64,000 bases of DNA from Gymnogyps californianus (lineage: Eukaryota; Chordata; Aves; Accipitriformes; Cathartidae), in the NCBI RefSeq assembly GCF_018139145.2, contig NC_059480.1, forward strand, positions 15,996,428 through 16,060,427, written 5' to 3'. The translations under genes were made by a program, and so were the position numbers. Position 1 is the first letter of the stretch; the number at the start of each line of letters is the position of its first letter. Positions 48,871-61,883 of the stretch are shown one piece after another. Under the pieces are notes generated by a model, which made no database searches, was not told the origin of the DNA, and saw only the letters and a program-made list of their open reading frames with translations.

Positions 48871-50929
48871 TCATACCCAGGGTCTGTGCTACCTCGGAGC
48901 AGGTCTTCTGCCATGTGTTATAAGTGCTGGCTTTCCTTGCTGCCTGCTTAGCCCTGGCAAACCGTGAGCCACATATGGTGGCATAAACCATGATAAAACC
49001 CTCCCACATACCTTAGGAAATACTGTGTGCTTCTTGACCTCTAAGGAAGCTGCAGAACATCAGCTTGTGGTGTAATGCAGGGACTCCTGACATCAGAATA
49101 GCCGAAAAACCAGTGAGGCTGCTCAGCCCAGCTCCACAGTGTCCACCTGCACCAGCTCCTGACTGGGAGCTGCTCAGCTCCAGGTGCCCCAGCACCCTCC
49201 AGATGTCTGGGATAGCCCAGGGAGATCCATGACTTGCAGGTACCACGTACAGCTTCATGCATTTTTTTTTTCACTCAGGTGCCTTGCATGCTTTCTCCCT
49301 GGGCCATATCTCAAGGAGGTGCTGTGGGTTTTGTTGATTATCCATCTGCCACTTCCCAATCTGCAGGGAAATGGAGAGTCCACAGAGATTTTTCCTGCTT
49401 TGAGGTTTTTACAGTCTCTTCATTGCTTCTTGCTGTTATTGCTCAGTGTCAAAGTCCTGATGAGTGATGTTTCTTTTGTTTTTTTCTTTAGCCACACATG
49501 CCACAACCATTTAGGGAGCTTTGTGACTCAATATCTAACATTATGGTGACTACAACCCTTGTCTAGCCTACATGTGATACTAGCAGGACAAATTCCCCCC
49601 CTAGCTATGTTGGCATGGCATTGGGCAAACATCTAGCACAGAAAATGGCCAAGAAAAGTAAACAATAAAAAAGAAGGATGTTTTCATCTCACCTGGCCCG
49701 TGGTAACTCTGCTAAGTCTGTAGTAAACCTTTGCCCTCTGAATAACAGATGCTGCTATAGAAGAACTCGGACATTAGAAGTCCAGCAGCAGAAAACACTT
49801 CACAGCACAGAAATATGGGTACGTTTAAAGCATTCATTGTGTTTCAGCCTAGTTTCGTTTTTAATATTGTGATGTTGGCACTGTTCTGGCAGTACATGCT
49901 ATGCAACACAGCTCCTCTCATCTATGCATCAAGGGCGAAACCTGATAACATGGCTCCAGTTTGGACCATCAGGAATTTACTAGGAAAAAAACGCACAAAA
50001 AGATACCAGCACAACAAGCATGCCATACTGCATCAGCAAGTTATGCCACAAGTGTCAGCACTGGCATGTGACAATATGTGCTATAAAGTGAAGTTGACAC
50101 TCAACAAAGCAATTTATGAAAGTTGTCTGTCAACAACATTTTTTTGTTTGCACTTAGATAGGGTCTGGCTGATAGAGTCCCACACAATTCTTTAAGCTGT
50201 CACGGGCCTCACTTTACTCCTTTACATCTTAAACTGCACTGATTGATTGTGCACCATGAGTGTTACTGCCCCAGAAAGACATCATTGCCACACTCTCTGA
50301 GCAAAGCTGAAGGAAGGGGTGGTGTAAGCTCCCTAGGCTGATTAGCACTAGCAGGAAATGAAGTGTGCCATCCTTCCTGGTTGCACGCCAGCAAAGCTGC
50401 AGCATATATGTATGGTAGACATGAAAAAACTGTCTTTTTGAGGACTACAGTTCCTAAAAAAAGAAGGCGCAGAATTCTCATTAGTTACAGCAAAAAACCC
50501 AACCTTTGCTAATGGGCATACACTAAAGTACACTACTTTTAACATGGGGGGGTTGTTGGCCCCAAAACATGTCCAACAGTAGACCTCTATTAACTGTGGC
50601 ATAGCTTAGCCCTGGTCCTAGAAGGCAGGGCTCAGTTTGTATGTCACTTTGCATCAAGGAGGAAAAAAAAAAAAAGACAAGAAAAGACACAAGTGAGTGT
50701 CTTCAGGGACAGATTCCTCTCCCAAAACTGGAACAAAATCTTTAGTTGCTGCTATGGGATGACCCACTGCACACACCTAGGAGTAAAATCAAAAGAAACA
50801 CCACTGCACTTCCTCAGTGAAGCAGAGAGGTTTCCATGGCATTCATGTCTTCCCTCTCCCACCACCAATGCTTCAGCCTTTAGGGTGATTGAAGGCTGTT
50901 TCCATGGAGTAAAAGGCAGCAAGCCTTAC

Positions 50930-51028
50930 CTCCTCCTCACCAGCAGGGAGTAAAGCTTGACTGCTCTGCTTCAGCTGCTGAGCAACAATCATGGCATCAA
51001 TCAATTTCCCCATGTTCTTCTTTGACAC
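50930..51028 (-). CDS. Unrecognised 99-nt exon candidate
   Basis: On the minus strand a run of ten T and tccctaatcaag form an acceptor, and GAG/GTAAGG at the other end matches the donor consensus closely. The 99 nt between are exactly 33 codons in phase 0 at both ends: it starts VSKKNMGKLIDAMIVAQQLK and ends PAGEEE. The other two frames contain stops. The peptide looks like an amphipathic helix followed by an acidic end. I do not recognise the family. No matching partner exon could be assigned with confidence, so it may be an exon of an undescribed gene, part of a noncoding transcript, or chance. Confidence 0.3.
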
Positions 51029-53397
51029 CTTGATTAGGGACAAAAAAAAAATCCCATAGCTAGGCTGATACATTTTTAGCACCACGTTTAAGCATATCAA
51101 CATCTCAAAATTGCTCAAACCTGTGTGGCCACAAAGTTAAAGCTAAGTAACTACCATTTCAGGACAGAGCATTTCTTTTCATGATACTTGCGTAACAAAC
51201 TGCTGCATGCACAGAAAGTTGGACATCTTCCCAGCCTGCCTCCCTCTTGGACTTCAGGCACCTTCTCTTTGGCAAAGGAGGTCTAGGTCAGCATGGCTCC
51301 AGGGCTCATCTCACCAGTGCAAACACTAGGGATCGTTGTGATGGTGCAAGGAGCTCACACAGGCTCCAGAGCATTCCCACCTGAGGCAACCAGAGGATCA
51401 GTGCAGAAAGATTTGACCTTTTATGGCCTTCTGGAAAGGACAGGACCTCTGGTCAAACAACTGCTTGAAAAGAGAAAAGGGGAGTTGTTTCATTCAAACC
51501 ACACTCTGGTGTAGGCATGGGGATAATTCATCTTTTGGAAATGCCATTAATGTTTACTGAGCAATACAAATGGATCTGGGCTCTCCAAAAAAAAAAAGGC
51601 ATTACCAATCATTAAAAAAAAAGTGTCTGGGTATGAGATCTGAGAAGAAGCAGAGGATAACCCTCCCAAGAGTCTGTTAAGAATGGGTTATATATTGTTC
51701 CATTTTCCATGCTCATTACAATCACTGCCCCAATAATAGCTGCATGCTGTGCCTTTTTCTATTCTAGTACAATTTTCCCCATGGGAACTAAATATTTCAG
51801 TTCAAATACTGAGCAGAGCTGGTAGAAGGCAGCAGTATGCTTCTGCTGTGCTAACCTTGTGTGTAATCTACATCTTAGGTAGCTGGTTACTACCCTTCTT
51901 TCTCATTGCTTGGTACAAAAATGAAGGGGCAGCACAGAGAAGAAGAAAAATGTTGGTCAGACAGTCAAATTAAATGACATTGTGAAGGTCAAAGTATGTC
52001 AGACTTAATGTCTTTCAGAAATTAAGGCTTTGGTGAATTTAATTCCTTGAGCTCTGAGAAAAATTGCAGGGAGAAAAGCAATCAGTGGCTCCATCTTAGC
52101 GCCAGTCCCTAAACTAGGACTTTGGTGACATTTAAGTCTCTATATCCAGCTCCTGGCTTGGCTCCTGCATGCAGTGATGCTTTCCTTTCTCAGGGGTCAG
52201 AGTTTCCCTGGGAGCTTGTCCTTGCTGAGTCCTTGGGGCATCCCAGTCCAAACAAGGCAGAGCAGTTTCTGCTTGGGCCGCAGTGGGATCCCAAGCCAAG
52301 TACTCTGCTCAGGCTTTCAGCTGACGGCCCAACCCAGAGGGGCTCCTCACAGAGCCCTCCCCACAGCACCACACACCTCCTCCAGACATGCCTGGAAAGA
52401 CAAGAAAACAAGGCTCAATATCCTGGGCAATTCTGCTTCCGAGGACCCTGATTTGTGCAGACCCCATAGAGAGAACCCCAAAATCTGAGACACAGAGACG
52501 TCAGCCCTCCTGTTACGGTGTTCTTAGTCTGTGCCCATGGTGCCCAAAGTCTCCACCCGCCAGCAAGCAGCCCTGCCACAGGGGTATTCTGAGGATCACA
52601 ACGTTTTGGCTTATGAAGTGGTCTGATCATATGATAATGGGACCCTGCAAAGGCAAAGAGCTTCCGATTTGACTGTGGCTCGGAGGGGTCATTTACAGGC
52701 TGTGACTCTGACACTGTCTCATTAATTTTATTTTCCAACTTACTGCACAAGCTGGCAAGTGAAATAGTTCCACTCAATTCACCGTTAAACAAAGAGGCAA
52801 GCCAGTGCATAGAGCATTTGAAGATCAAAAAGAGGTGTGTTTAGCTTTGCATTATCTTCATGTTTAATTTCCACTATTTTCTGTGCTTCCTGCTATCAGA
52901 CAGAATGGAAGCAGAACTAATAGGGAAATCACTGGCTTCTGGTGTGGAAGCAGGAAACATTATCTCACAAATAGATGGATACTCTGGTGATTCCCAGCTC
53001 AGTCATACATCTGCAAAAGTTCCTCTGGGCTTCAGATGGGTAGTTTTCACGTGAGTACATAATGAACTTTCACAAGGTCACGTTTAGGGCCCTGCAAGGC
53101 TTGCCCTTCAACAGCAAGTTCAAATGATTCTTCTAGCAAGGTCAATAGGCTGCAATGTAGGACCTAAATCTGAATTCAAACTGTGCAGTCAGCGTGTGGA
53201 ACCAGAGCTTCCCAGGGAAAGCTCCCCATGGGGACTCAGAGACCTGAATTTGCCATGGAAGAGGGTCTAGTTCGAATTCACCATCTTTGGATTCCCCTTC
53301 CCTATTTTTCCCTATAAAACCAAGCCCAACTTCTAAATCCTATGCTCGCCTCTGTTTTCTTGAATCTCCAAATACAAACACTGGACAATTTCAGAAT

Positions 53398-53403
53398 TTT
53401 ATT
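53398..53403 (-). terminator. Candidate poly(A) signal, minus strand
   Basis: TTTATT on the + strand is AATAAA on the minus strand, 67 bases after the stop of the terminal exon candidate. A GT/T-rich stretch follows at 53362-53385. The hexamer alone is common; it gains weight only from its position. Confidence 0.35.
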
Positions 53404-53469
53404 CCATCTGTAGGATTGAATAGGCCTTTTATAAAGTGGTAGCATTTAAAACAAGAAAAAAGTTAAGTA

Positions 53470-53693
53470 TCAGATATATGATTGCCAAGGAGCACGATAA
53501 CCTAGCTCTAGACATGCCCAAATCTTGGAGTCTGCATCCATGTAGAAATTTAACTTCAACTGTTGCAGCTTAAGCCCATCTATTATTAATTCAGTAAAAC
53601 CATTTTTCTGTTCAGAAATACGTTCCTTGGGAGAAGCTTCTGCAAACGCATCAGCAGATGGTGGCTTCAGAGAGAGACCGAAGGGATGCACTC
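53470..53693 (-). CDS. Unrecognised terminal coding exon candidate
   Basis: On the minus strand the acceptor ttgtctctcag opens a segment of 224 nt with a TGA stop at 53470-53472. It is followed 67 bases later by AATAAA (53398-53403 on the + coordinates) and then a GT/T-rich stretch, the usual order for a 3' terminal exon. It joins in frame to the 36-nt exon candidate at 53797-53832: one base from that exon plus GA gives glycine, then VHPFGLSLKPP. The predicted tail is rich in K, E, S and A at first and then leucine-rich. No domain or signal peptide is recognised. The intron between the two would be 103 bp, short but seen in birds. Confidence 0.3.
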
Positions 53694-53796
53694 CTGAGAG
53701 ACAAAGCTGGGGGTACTTTAAATAGAAAGACAAGTTCATCAGTGAAATGAAACCTTTCCAAAGGCAACATGAGCTGGTTCCACGTGAAGGCTTTAC

Positions 53797-53832
53797 CTTT
53801 TCTTTGTAAAATAGTTGCCTGCTCCTCCAGAT
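53797..53832 (-). CDS. Unrecognised 36-nt exon candidate
   Basis: On the minus strand ttattcctgcag is a good acceptor and AAAAG/GTAAAG a fair donor. The 36 nt read, in phase 1, as the end of a D or similar codon, then LEEQATILQRK, with one base left over. Phase 1 at both ends matches the terminal exon candidate downstream at 53693. The upstream partner is not certain. Confidence 0.28.
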
Positions 53833-54498
53833 CTGCAGGAATAAATTTTACGTCATGGTAGCTTGTACTAAAACAACTGGCAAAAAAATAAACAAAAAAG
53901 TCCCAACAGTTCCATACTGCCACCCACCTGGATTTTGCTTTGTTTTGGAAACTTTAAGGAGTTGAGAATCAAACTCACCCTCAGGGCAACTCCAATGAAA
54001 TCAATGTGCAACCCTGGGAATTAATCTGGCCCAAGCCTCATTTTCTCTTTAACTGCAGGAGCCAAGGTCATTTTCCCATCTGGATTTTGCAGATGCTTCT
54101 GCACATACTGATGAGTTATACCTTTTATCAAACCTTGACCATCATTTTCAGGGCTAGAAAATAATTGCACAGTGTCAGAGGATCACAGGAAATAGCATGA
54201 AGACTCTTGGTGTTAAAATCCAGACCATATATTTGCTATGATGTGCACTTTTCCTGTGTCCCCCAAAGCCATATACAATATCTTTCCACAAGGCAGTGCA
54301 GGACTTTGTCCTCCTTTGTCTCCAAAATCTCTCCCTTAATGCCGGATGACACCACTCATCCTCTATCTTAACATAAGGGAAGCTCCTCTTTTCCACATCT
54401 GTAGGATTTATCTAACAGTGTGACCAGCATTTTTCTGCTGGTTGAAGGACTGAGAAGGACAAACTGTATGCATAATTTTTTCTTTTTGGAGGGAGAGT

Positions 54499-54526
54499 GT
54501 GTCTGTCTGTCTGTCTATCTGTCTAT
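54499..54526 (+). repeat. TCTG/TCTA tetranucleotide repeat
   Basis: About six TCTG units are interrupted by two TCTA units. The array is short and probably polymorphic. Confidence 0.8.
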
Positions 54527-57500
54527 GCCTATAGCCTTGTTCCCCTCTTACCTCCACAGTAATACCACTTGTACCAGTACATGTGATGTCTGGATGGATC
54601 TGACCCTGCAGGAACCTCTGATGACAATAGATTATCTTGCAGTCAGGCTGCCTTAGACCTTGACTTGGTCAGCACCTTAAAAACTGCTTTTGAGTAGTTG
54701 AGGGCGAAGACCTAGTGCAAGCATGCAATTAGGGCAATTATTCCAAGGTCCAAAAAAGTAGATGGGGCAAAAAATGCGGCAAAGATTGACTGCAGACACC
54801 CTCTCCGTCACAAGGTGGTCTGTGTCAGACAAGGCTCCACCTGATACATCCAGCCTCATTATGGTGAAGAAGGCATGCCATTCAAACATGGCAGTGCCTA
54901 TAAGTCAATATATTGGGGAGAAAGTGTCTGCAAAAGCAATTCCTGCCTGGAAGCAGACTGCACAAGGCTATCTGTGCCTCCCCTTTTACCCTAGGCTCAG
55001 TATGAGCATGTCACCTCCTCAGTCTATAGACTGGGGTGCTAAAACACACAGATGCCAGCTACAAAGTAATAACACTGGGAAATTTGTGGTTTGTGATATT
55101 TTAATATCCTGAGCAGAGGATTATTTGCTGTTTAGTGTGCTTTAAAATGTTCTCCTTCTGCGCAATTGATAGCTTTACTGCTCCTGGACAGAATAACAAA
55201 CAGCTGTGCTGTTAAAATAAAAGAGATCCTTTGGATCATCTCAGGGCAGCATCTTGGCAGTCTTGGAGCCACAGTGACTTGTGGAAAAGGTGAGTGGTTG
55301 TGGGGCAGATTTGCCAGCTGGTGCAGGCACTTGCAGCTGCTTAGAGTTCATGTAAAAAAGATCTCATCACAGATTATTAAAAGCAGAAAGGACGGTTGTA
55401 AATCATGGAGTCCTGCCTCTTGTGTGACAGAGACTAGTGACTTAGGACCACAAGTCATAGATGGGCTTGACCAGAGGTACCCAGCTGAGTGATGGAAATG
55501 CTGCTCTAGTTTGCTGGAATTTCACATGCCAATGTTGTACTTCCATGATGCAGCACAGAGTTCATCCAGAGGCTGGAGACCAGGTAATCAGATTCTATAC
55601 AGGTTTACTTCTTGATTATTTATTCAATAAGGATCACATAAAAAACCCACTGGAGGCAGTGAGAGACTCCTGTTGACTTTGCAGCAGTCTGAATCAGACC
55701 TGAAGCATTCAGAGTTTTAATTTGTACAACTGGAATGTGGTAGCAATGCTTCCAAAGGTCTGTATCAAATTATGAGCTCCCTTTGGAGTAATGTGTTCAT
55801 CACACATCTATACTTGCCTGAGGGTAACCTCTTATAACATGTTCCAAATAGCTGTTCTGCCTGGACTGACACTTCCTCAGAAGAGCTATGAACCAGGATC
55901 ACCTACGAACCTCCTTCCATGCCAAAATGGTTTCTTGGCCCAGGTAAAGGAAAGCATGGCTGGCGAGGATGGCAGAAAAGATGGAGCCGCAGCTCAAGAG
56001 AGTTGGGAGCAGCTGAGGCAGAGCTGTAGAAAGGTCTCCAAATAGTTTTGTGTGAAGTTTCAGCTAATGTTGCCTAGTCCCTCTCTTCTGTTTCCCCTTC
56101 AAGACAGGACACCACAGGCACTCCTTCCTCCCTTTCTCCTGCACCCCCATTCCCCTCTGGCAATACCTGAATGCCGTCTTTTGCCGCAGCTGCTGGGGTC
56201 CCTGCAGTGCACAGCACAGCAGAGAAACAGCTCATATTGGTAAATTCTGGGGTAAAATCTTTCTGGGTCCAGCTCCACACAGGCCAAATAAAGACGTGAG
56301 CCCTGTAGCTGGCAACCCTTGCTATGTGTAAAAGCACCAAAGAGAATGATCTGTCAATGTTTGGACATGTCAGATGTGGAGCCGGAGCTGCTTATATTGT
56401 CTGTTGACCACTTTGTAATGAAGATCTTTTGCCCAGTCTATAGAAGATTGAAAAACTAGGTAATATTTTTTGGTATAACAGTATTCTTCCAATGAGAAGA
56501 AATACAGTCTCTGATTTGTATTCCTCTGACTTGAAATCATTCATTTTAAATGACTGCTTGTTCTGCTAATTTAGAATCTGGGCAGGCATGGAAACAATTA
56601 TTTTGGTTTGTGAAAGGAGCTGAGCTTGAGTTTGTTAAGCGCATATATACTTTGTTGCTTTGGGATGCAATGCAACTCCCTGCTAGAATAAGATTTCTTA
56701 AGTGGCAGGAGCTCCATAGTGAGCTCTGCGATGATACCCTCAGCGAGGGACCTGCCCTTCACTTTCCCTGGGCTTTGGAGCAGACCCAGTGATAGCTGGG
56801 TTGGTATGGCTTGCCTTCGAGGAACAGCTCCACACACCCTTTGCCGAAGGTGTGAGGGTGGGATTTGGCCCTACAGCTCACCCACAGCACCTCAGGTCAC
56901 CTCATGAGGTGATAGGCTGTGACTAAAAGCATATGGCCATGGTCCCCTGACTGCCACAGTGCATGGAGCAGCGTGGTATCGTGTGCCCTAGATGCATTGG
57001 CCAGATGCAACAGCCCAGGGTGGAGATTGCTTTGTCCTCTCCCTCCCTGACATTTGCACAGCATGTGGGCCCCACCAGCTGCTGAGATGTCACATTTTGC
57101 ACTCACCCCTCCTCAAACCAAAGCATCAGTTGTTGTCCAGTCGGAGGCTTCTTGCTGCAGGCTGTTCCCTGCAGGCTCAAGGCCTGCGATGAAGCCAGAG
57201 GCTCTTCCAAGCATTTCTCCCACCTTCCACCTTGCTCATTAACTGGCCAGAGGAAGGTAGATTGAATGTCAAATCTGTTGCACCTCGCCTTGTCTCCTCT
57301 ACAAGAGTTATTTTCTAAAAGTCACTTAATGAACTAAACCTTTCACGGCCATCCCTATATAATGCAACCCAGACAGTGGATTGATGTTCACACAGGAGCC
57401 CAGTCCAACATGGACCTTCTGGCTGAACTCCTCAAATGGGGACCATTCATCTCCAAACCCTGATGTGAGCCCCTTTCCCTGCTGCAATAGAGAAGTCCTT

Positions 57501-60220
57501 GTGCTTCTTACAGCCTCATTAGAAACTTAGAGTCTCGCTACTGGAAACATAGAAGCTCGTTCAAAAAGCCTACTTGTGCACATGCAGATAAAATGAGATT
57601 TTGACATCTCTAACAATGCTACTATCCTAGTAAATAAATTATCAGCATTCACTTATAATTACTTTTGTTATACTTGTGCCTGCCTCGTGGCAAATTTCCG
57701 AAGACAGAGTTCTGATGTCTGTTAACTTTATTTTCCCTAATGTCTAAGCAAAACCCATTTTTTTGAAAAATGCTTCTTATTATTTGAAGCAGAAAAGTAA
57801 TTGGTATTGAACAAAAGCTGGATAATATTGTCTTTCATGATATGCTGAGCAATGACTTGGACTACAGCAATGTTACATGAAGTGAGGATTTGTTTAAATA
57901 GCTTTCATTCTGGTTTGCCACTAAACCTCAGTAGTAGTACATTAAATACATGTATTTCAGTACCCAGCACAGACATTTTGTTCTGTAACTCGGAATGTTT
58001 CATCTTACCACTATGAGGATTTTTGCCAGTTGGCAGCTTTGCACGTGTGCTAAATTGCTAAATTTTTAGCATTTACCCACTTATCTAGTTTGACACAGCA
58101 TGCCTGCACAAGGCAGAGGGATTTGGGCCTGGGAGTATGGGCACTGCACTTTCAGGGTTGTAGACACTTAAATTGGCACTCTGTAGTCAGATAGCACGGC
58201 AATGGGCCCCTTGAACAGCAAAATATGTTAGAAGCTGGATGAATTGAAACCATAGCCACCTAACAGCAGAATGATTTGCAAGAGAGACTGCACTGTCAGG
58301 AAAAGTCATAAGCAAAACCTGCCTGATTTACTGCAGACAGCTCATCTGCTTTGAAATCAAAGAGCAAATTCATGCCATATCTTTGCACCAGCCACCCATG
58401 GGTTTGAAGTCAGGTTTGGTCCAAAACCAGAAAAGAGTTTGTCTCCGTGTCTTAGATTCAGCTAAACTGGTGAGGCAATTAGCTACTGCCAAAAGAGGGC
58501 TGGGGCTGTCCCTCATGCTCGTGCCACCTCTCATCTGACCCCAGCTCAGAGCTAGTCCAAAGCACTGAACCAAAAGAAAATGATTTGCTGGTTTAGCCCC
58601 TGAACAGACTCACCCCAGGGGCAGCCAAGAGCCAACGCTGGCACAAGGGACAGGGTGGGAGCACGTGGCCGACAGCGAGGACGACAGCTGGCAGCAGGTC
58701 TGCTGCTGTGGGGAGCAGATAGCCCTTCCAGCATCTTATCCATAGTGTCAAGCCACGTCCTTAGTGCCTGCTGTCCTCACTGCAGACAGAACAGTAAGAT
58801 CAAGAGACTGTGGAAGATTTCTAGCCACCGTCAGATTAACGAGAGACTCACAGTTCTAGGTTGGCTTTTGCTCTGAACCAGAGACTTTCCTTTCTCTGTT
58901 GACTGGTATCAGAAAGGAAAATTAACAACACCCCATGAACACAAAATCATTAAAGCTATGCAGCTACTATGAATCCGCAGAGACAGGATCATCTCACCAC
59001 AGATGGCTGCTCTGAGTATTTCTAGCACTGTTGCTAACTAACCCTACCAGAGACAGCCAGGACCATGGCAGACCCCAAGATCCCCCAGCCATGTGTCCAC
59101 AGGTAGTCTGCAGAGAGAAATGCATGACGGCAGCCTGCTGACAGCCTGCTCGGTCTTCATGACAGCAATAAACTGCCTAAACTTCGTAGCAGCGTTGTGC
59201 CAAGCTGCCAGCTGTGCTCAACTCTGTTCTGGGTGCACCAGGGACCCTGTTCCAACCGTGCCCGTCCTGCCAGGTTGGTGTCAGAGCAGGGAGCAGGTGG
59301 GATTCGGAGAGTGGCCCTGAGTAACCAATGCAGGCAGCACAGACTCAGCTGTCTTCCCAGGGAGGAAAATCGGCTTCTAGAGCCCCTTGCAAAAATAAAT
59401 AAATAAATCAATCTCTTATTCAAAAGTGAGAGAGGCTTGTGGCCAAAATTTCATGTTTTGCAGTATTTCAGAGAACTCTAGTCTTTGTTCTGGACTGAAA
59501 CTCCAGCCCAGTTGGCACAAGTCCCATGGGTTTCAGGGCAGCTCCGATTTCATTCTCTAACTTACACTGCCGAAAGCACTAGCTTATGACAGGTGAACAG
59601 CTTCTAAGAAATGGGCTAGAGCCAGACCTGGCCTTCCTTATCACTGTTTCCCAGGGGTTTAGTGCTAGTGGCAGGCAGCTAACTAGTGGTGAAAAGCATC
59701 CACAGTAATAGCAGAGTCCCAAGGACTGTTTGAGGCAAAAGCTCCAACCCATCTCTTAGGACAGCCCTGGCTGAGGTGTACAATAACATCACAGTAAGAT
59801 GGCCCATACGATGCTTTATAGGGAAGGAGTTGAACTACTCCTCTTTTACTGAGCTCTTCACCTTTGTGATAATCCAAGACAGTGAGTTTCAAAGAACTTG
59901 TTATCCTCCATGCAAAATAACATTACCATTTCTCCCTATGGTAAATAACAGCATATTAATGACGTCAAATGAAATAGCAGTTCTTCCGTTGTTTCAAGCA
60001 CCTGAGCTGCACAAGGAAAAAAAAAAGTTGCTAACAAATCTGTTGTTCTGAATCTCCCCAACCTGCAAAGGTTTGAATACTGGAATAAATGCCACCTGGC
60101 TCTGGGAGTCTGCTTCCACCAGCAGCGCCAGGTCTGCCTGCCCTCATCCTCCACTCCCCACCCACCCTTAGGGGAGTGATTGGGTCTAGTGCCCGCTGCG
60201 TTGGCTCCAGACCAAGGCAA

Positions 60221-60313
60221 GCTGGGCTCTATTCCCAGCCCTCCCTCAGCTTCCCAATGCTGTGCAGCTCAGATCCCTTCTCTGAGCCTCAGTCTCACCA
60301 TCTGTAACAAAAG
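60221..60313 (+). repeat. MIR-like ancient SINE relic
   Basis: gctgggctctattcccagc matches the ctgggttcgaatcccagc part of MIR, and cttctctgagcctcagtctc with caccatctgtaacaaaag matches the end of the element (ctctctgagcctcagtttccccatctgtaaaatg). Order and spacing fit. This is the clearest of the MIR-like relics in the window. Confidence 0.65.
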
Positions 60314-61090
60314 AGTGAGCCATTGGTTTCTTTTTGAAAGCTCCAGGTAAGCAATGCAACAGTAGAGAGAGGGAAGGATTGGGACTATCCAAACTGCTGC
60401 TCTACATGCAATGGCCTGAGCTCAAGAGATGATGAGAACTTGGCTCCAGCTACCTCCAGCTCTGGTTTTGGAAGCAAACAGCCTCATTGCTGAAGATGCA
60501 CAAATCTAAATCTCCTTCCTCCTGCACTCCTGCCTGTTTTTCTATAGTGCCTGTGAAAATTACAATTTTGTCATTTGAAAACAAAAGTGCTTAGCTGGCA
60601 AGAAAGACTCCATAAAGAAGGCAATGGAAGCTGTCACATCTGTACTGTCTGAACACCATCTGTCTCCCAAGTTTACTCTGAAAAAAAGAAAATCCCATCC
60701 AGTTCTCTTGCTATATATCAGTAAAATGTTTAGCAGTGGCACTTGGAGAAGGAATGAACACATTTCAATTAGACAATGGCATCATAAAACACCAGCTCAG
60801 TAAATAAAATCCTGGAGGTTAACATTTGTAGAGATTACGCAGTCTGTTAAGTAAAGTTTACCATGGCACGTTAGGGTTTTTGTAATACATAGTTATATAC
60901 ATGTAGCATCCAAAACAGGCTCCTTTTAGCTTACTTTTCAGACTGTTATTTGTGCTTTAAGTATATGTGACTGCCTGTCAAGAGTTACCTGAGATCCAGA
61001 GACTGGTTTGGAGCTGTAGACACCTGCAGAAACAGGTGTATCACTTTTGGTAGAGAAAGGAAGGATAGCAGGCTGATGGAGAGGGAAAGC

Positions 61091-61134
61091 AGAATCACAG
61101 AATGGTTTGGGTTGGAAGAGACCTTTAAAGATCA
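61091..61134 (-). mobile_element. CR1 LINE fragment, 3' end only
   Basis: agaatcacagaatggtttgg followed by gttggaagagacctttaaagatc on the + strand is the reverse complement of the well-known avian CR1 3' end. The element lies on the minus strand and stops after about 44 bp, so it is severely 5'-truncated. It supports an avian or other sauropsid origin. Confidence 0.8.
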
Positions 61135-61845
61135 AAAAGGCAAATCTTTGCTTAAGGGGCTGGTGACAAATGCTGGAAACAGAAGGTAAGTAAGTGCTGC
61201 AAGTGGACTAGTTACCATTCAGAAAAACCTAATTGCCAGGTTAGATGGAACTGAATGTTGGGATAGCACCTTGCTGAGAGCCCTGAAGTGTATGCATCGC
61301 CACTAATTTCCAAGACTCTGCGACCACTATGGTTATGAGGTTATAACTTATTGCTTTCCCCTCTGTAAATCTCAAAATAGCCTTACAGATGTTTGTTCCT
61401 GGAAGGATGGAGCGACAACTGCATGCACTGCAAGCCTAAGCTAAGAGGAGGATCCACTGTTTCTTGGCTGGTTTCGCAAACAGCCTTTGTATCCAAAGCA
61501 GAGTAAACCTGGGCAGGCTTCAACTCTTCCAAACTCAGATAAATGTTTTTGATTAAGATAAAGCAGTACAAATACTTAAGAAAGGCTGCTCCTGCAGAGT
61601 GCTCCTGGGGTAGCAGGTCCCTGTGTGCACAGGCAGGTCTCACAGTGCTTTTCAGAGAAGTACTGTCCTCTGCCAGCTTCGAGAAGTGACTGCTCAGAGC
61701 TGGCGTCCCTGTGACCCTCCGTTGACCTCATGAACAAGACTTGGGACAGAATTTGTTCAAAGCACCTCGTGAATCTTCAGTGTGAAAGCCACCAGCACAT
61801 TTGCACTGCAGTGAATTGGGCCTCACAAAGAGCCAAAAACATTGG

Positions 61846-61883
61846 TCCCATCTTATGTATGGGGAAATGAGTCTCAGACAAGC
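61846..61883 (-). repeat. MIR-like relic, minus strand
   Basis: tcccatcttatgtatgggga followed by aatgagtctcagacaagc matches the reverse complement of the MIR 3' end (cccattttacagatggggaaactgaggctcagagag). It is a short fragment. Confidence 0.5.

Noticed and set aside
49815..50195. 126-codon open frame on the + strand with a hydrophobic N-terminal half
   Set aside because: The hydrophobic stretch could pass for a membrane segment, but no family, promoter or splice context supports it.
55166..55492. + strand frame with a good GTGAGT donor near 55291
   Set aside because: The donor is strong, but no convincing acceptor and partner exon were found, and the peptide is not coding-like.
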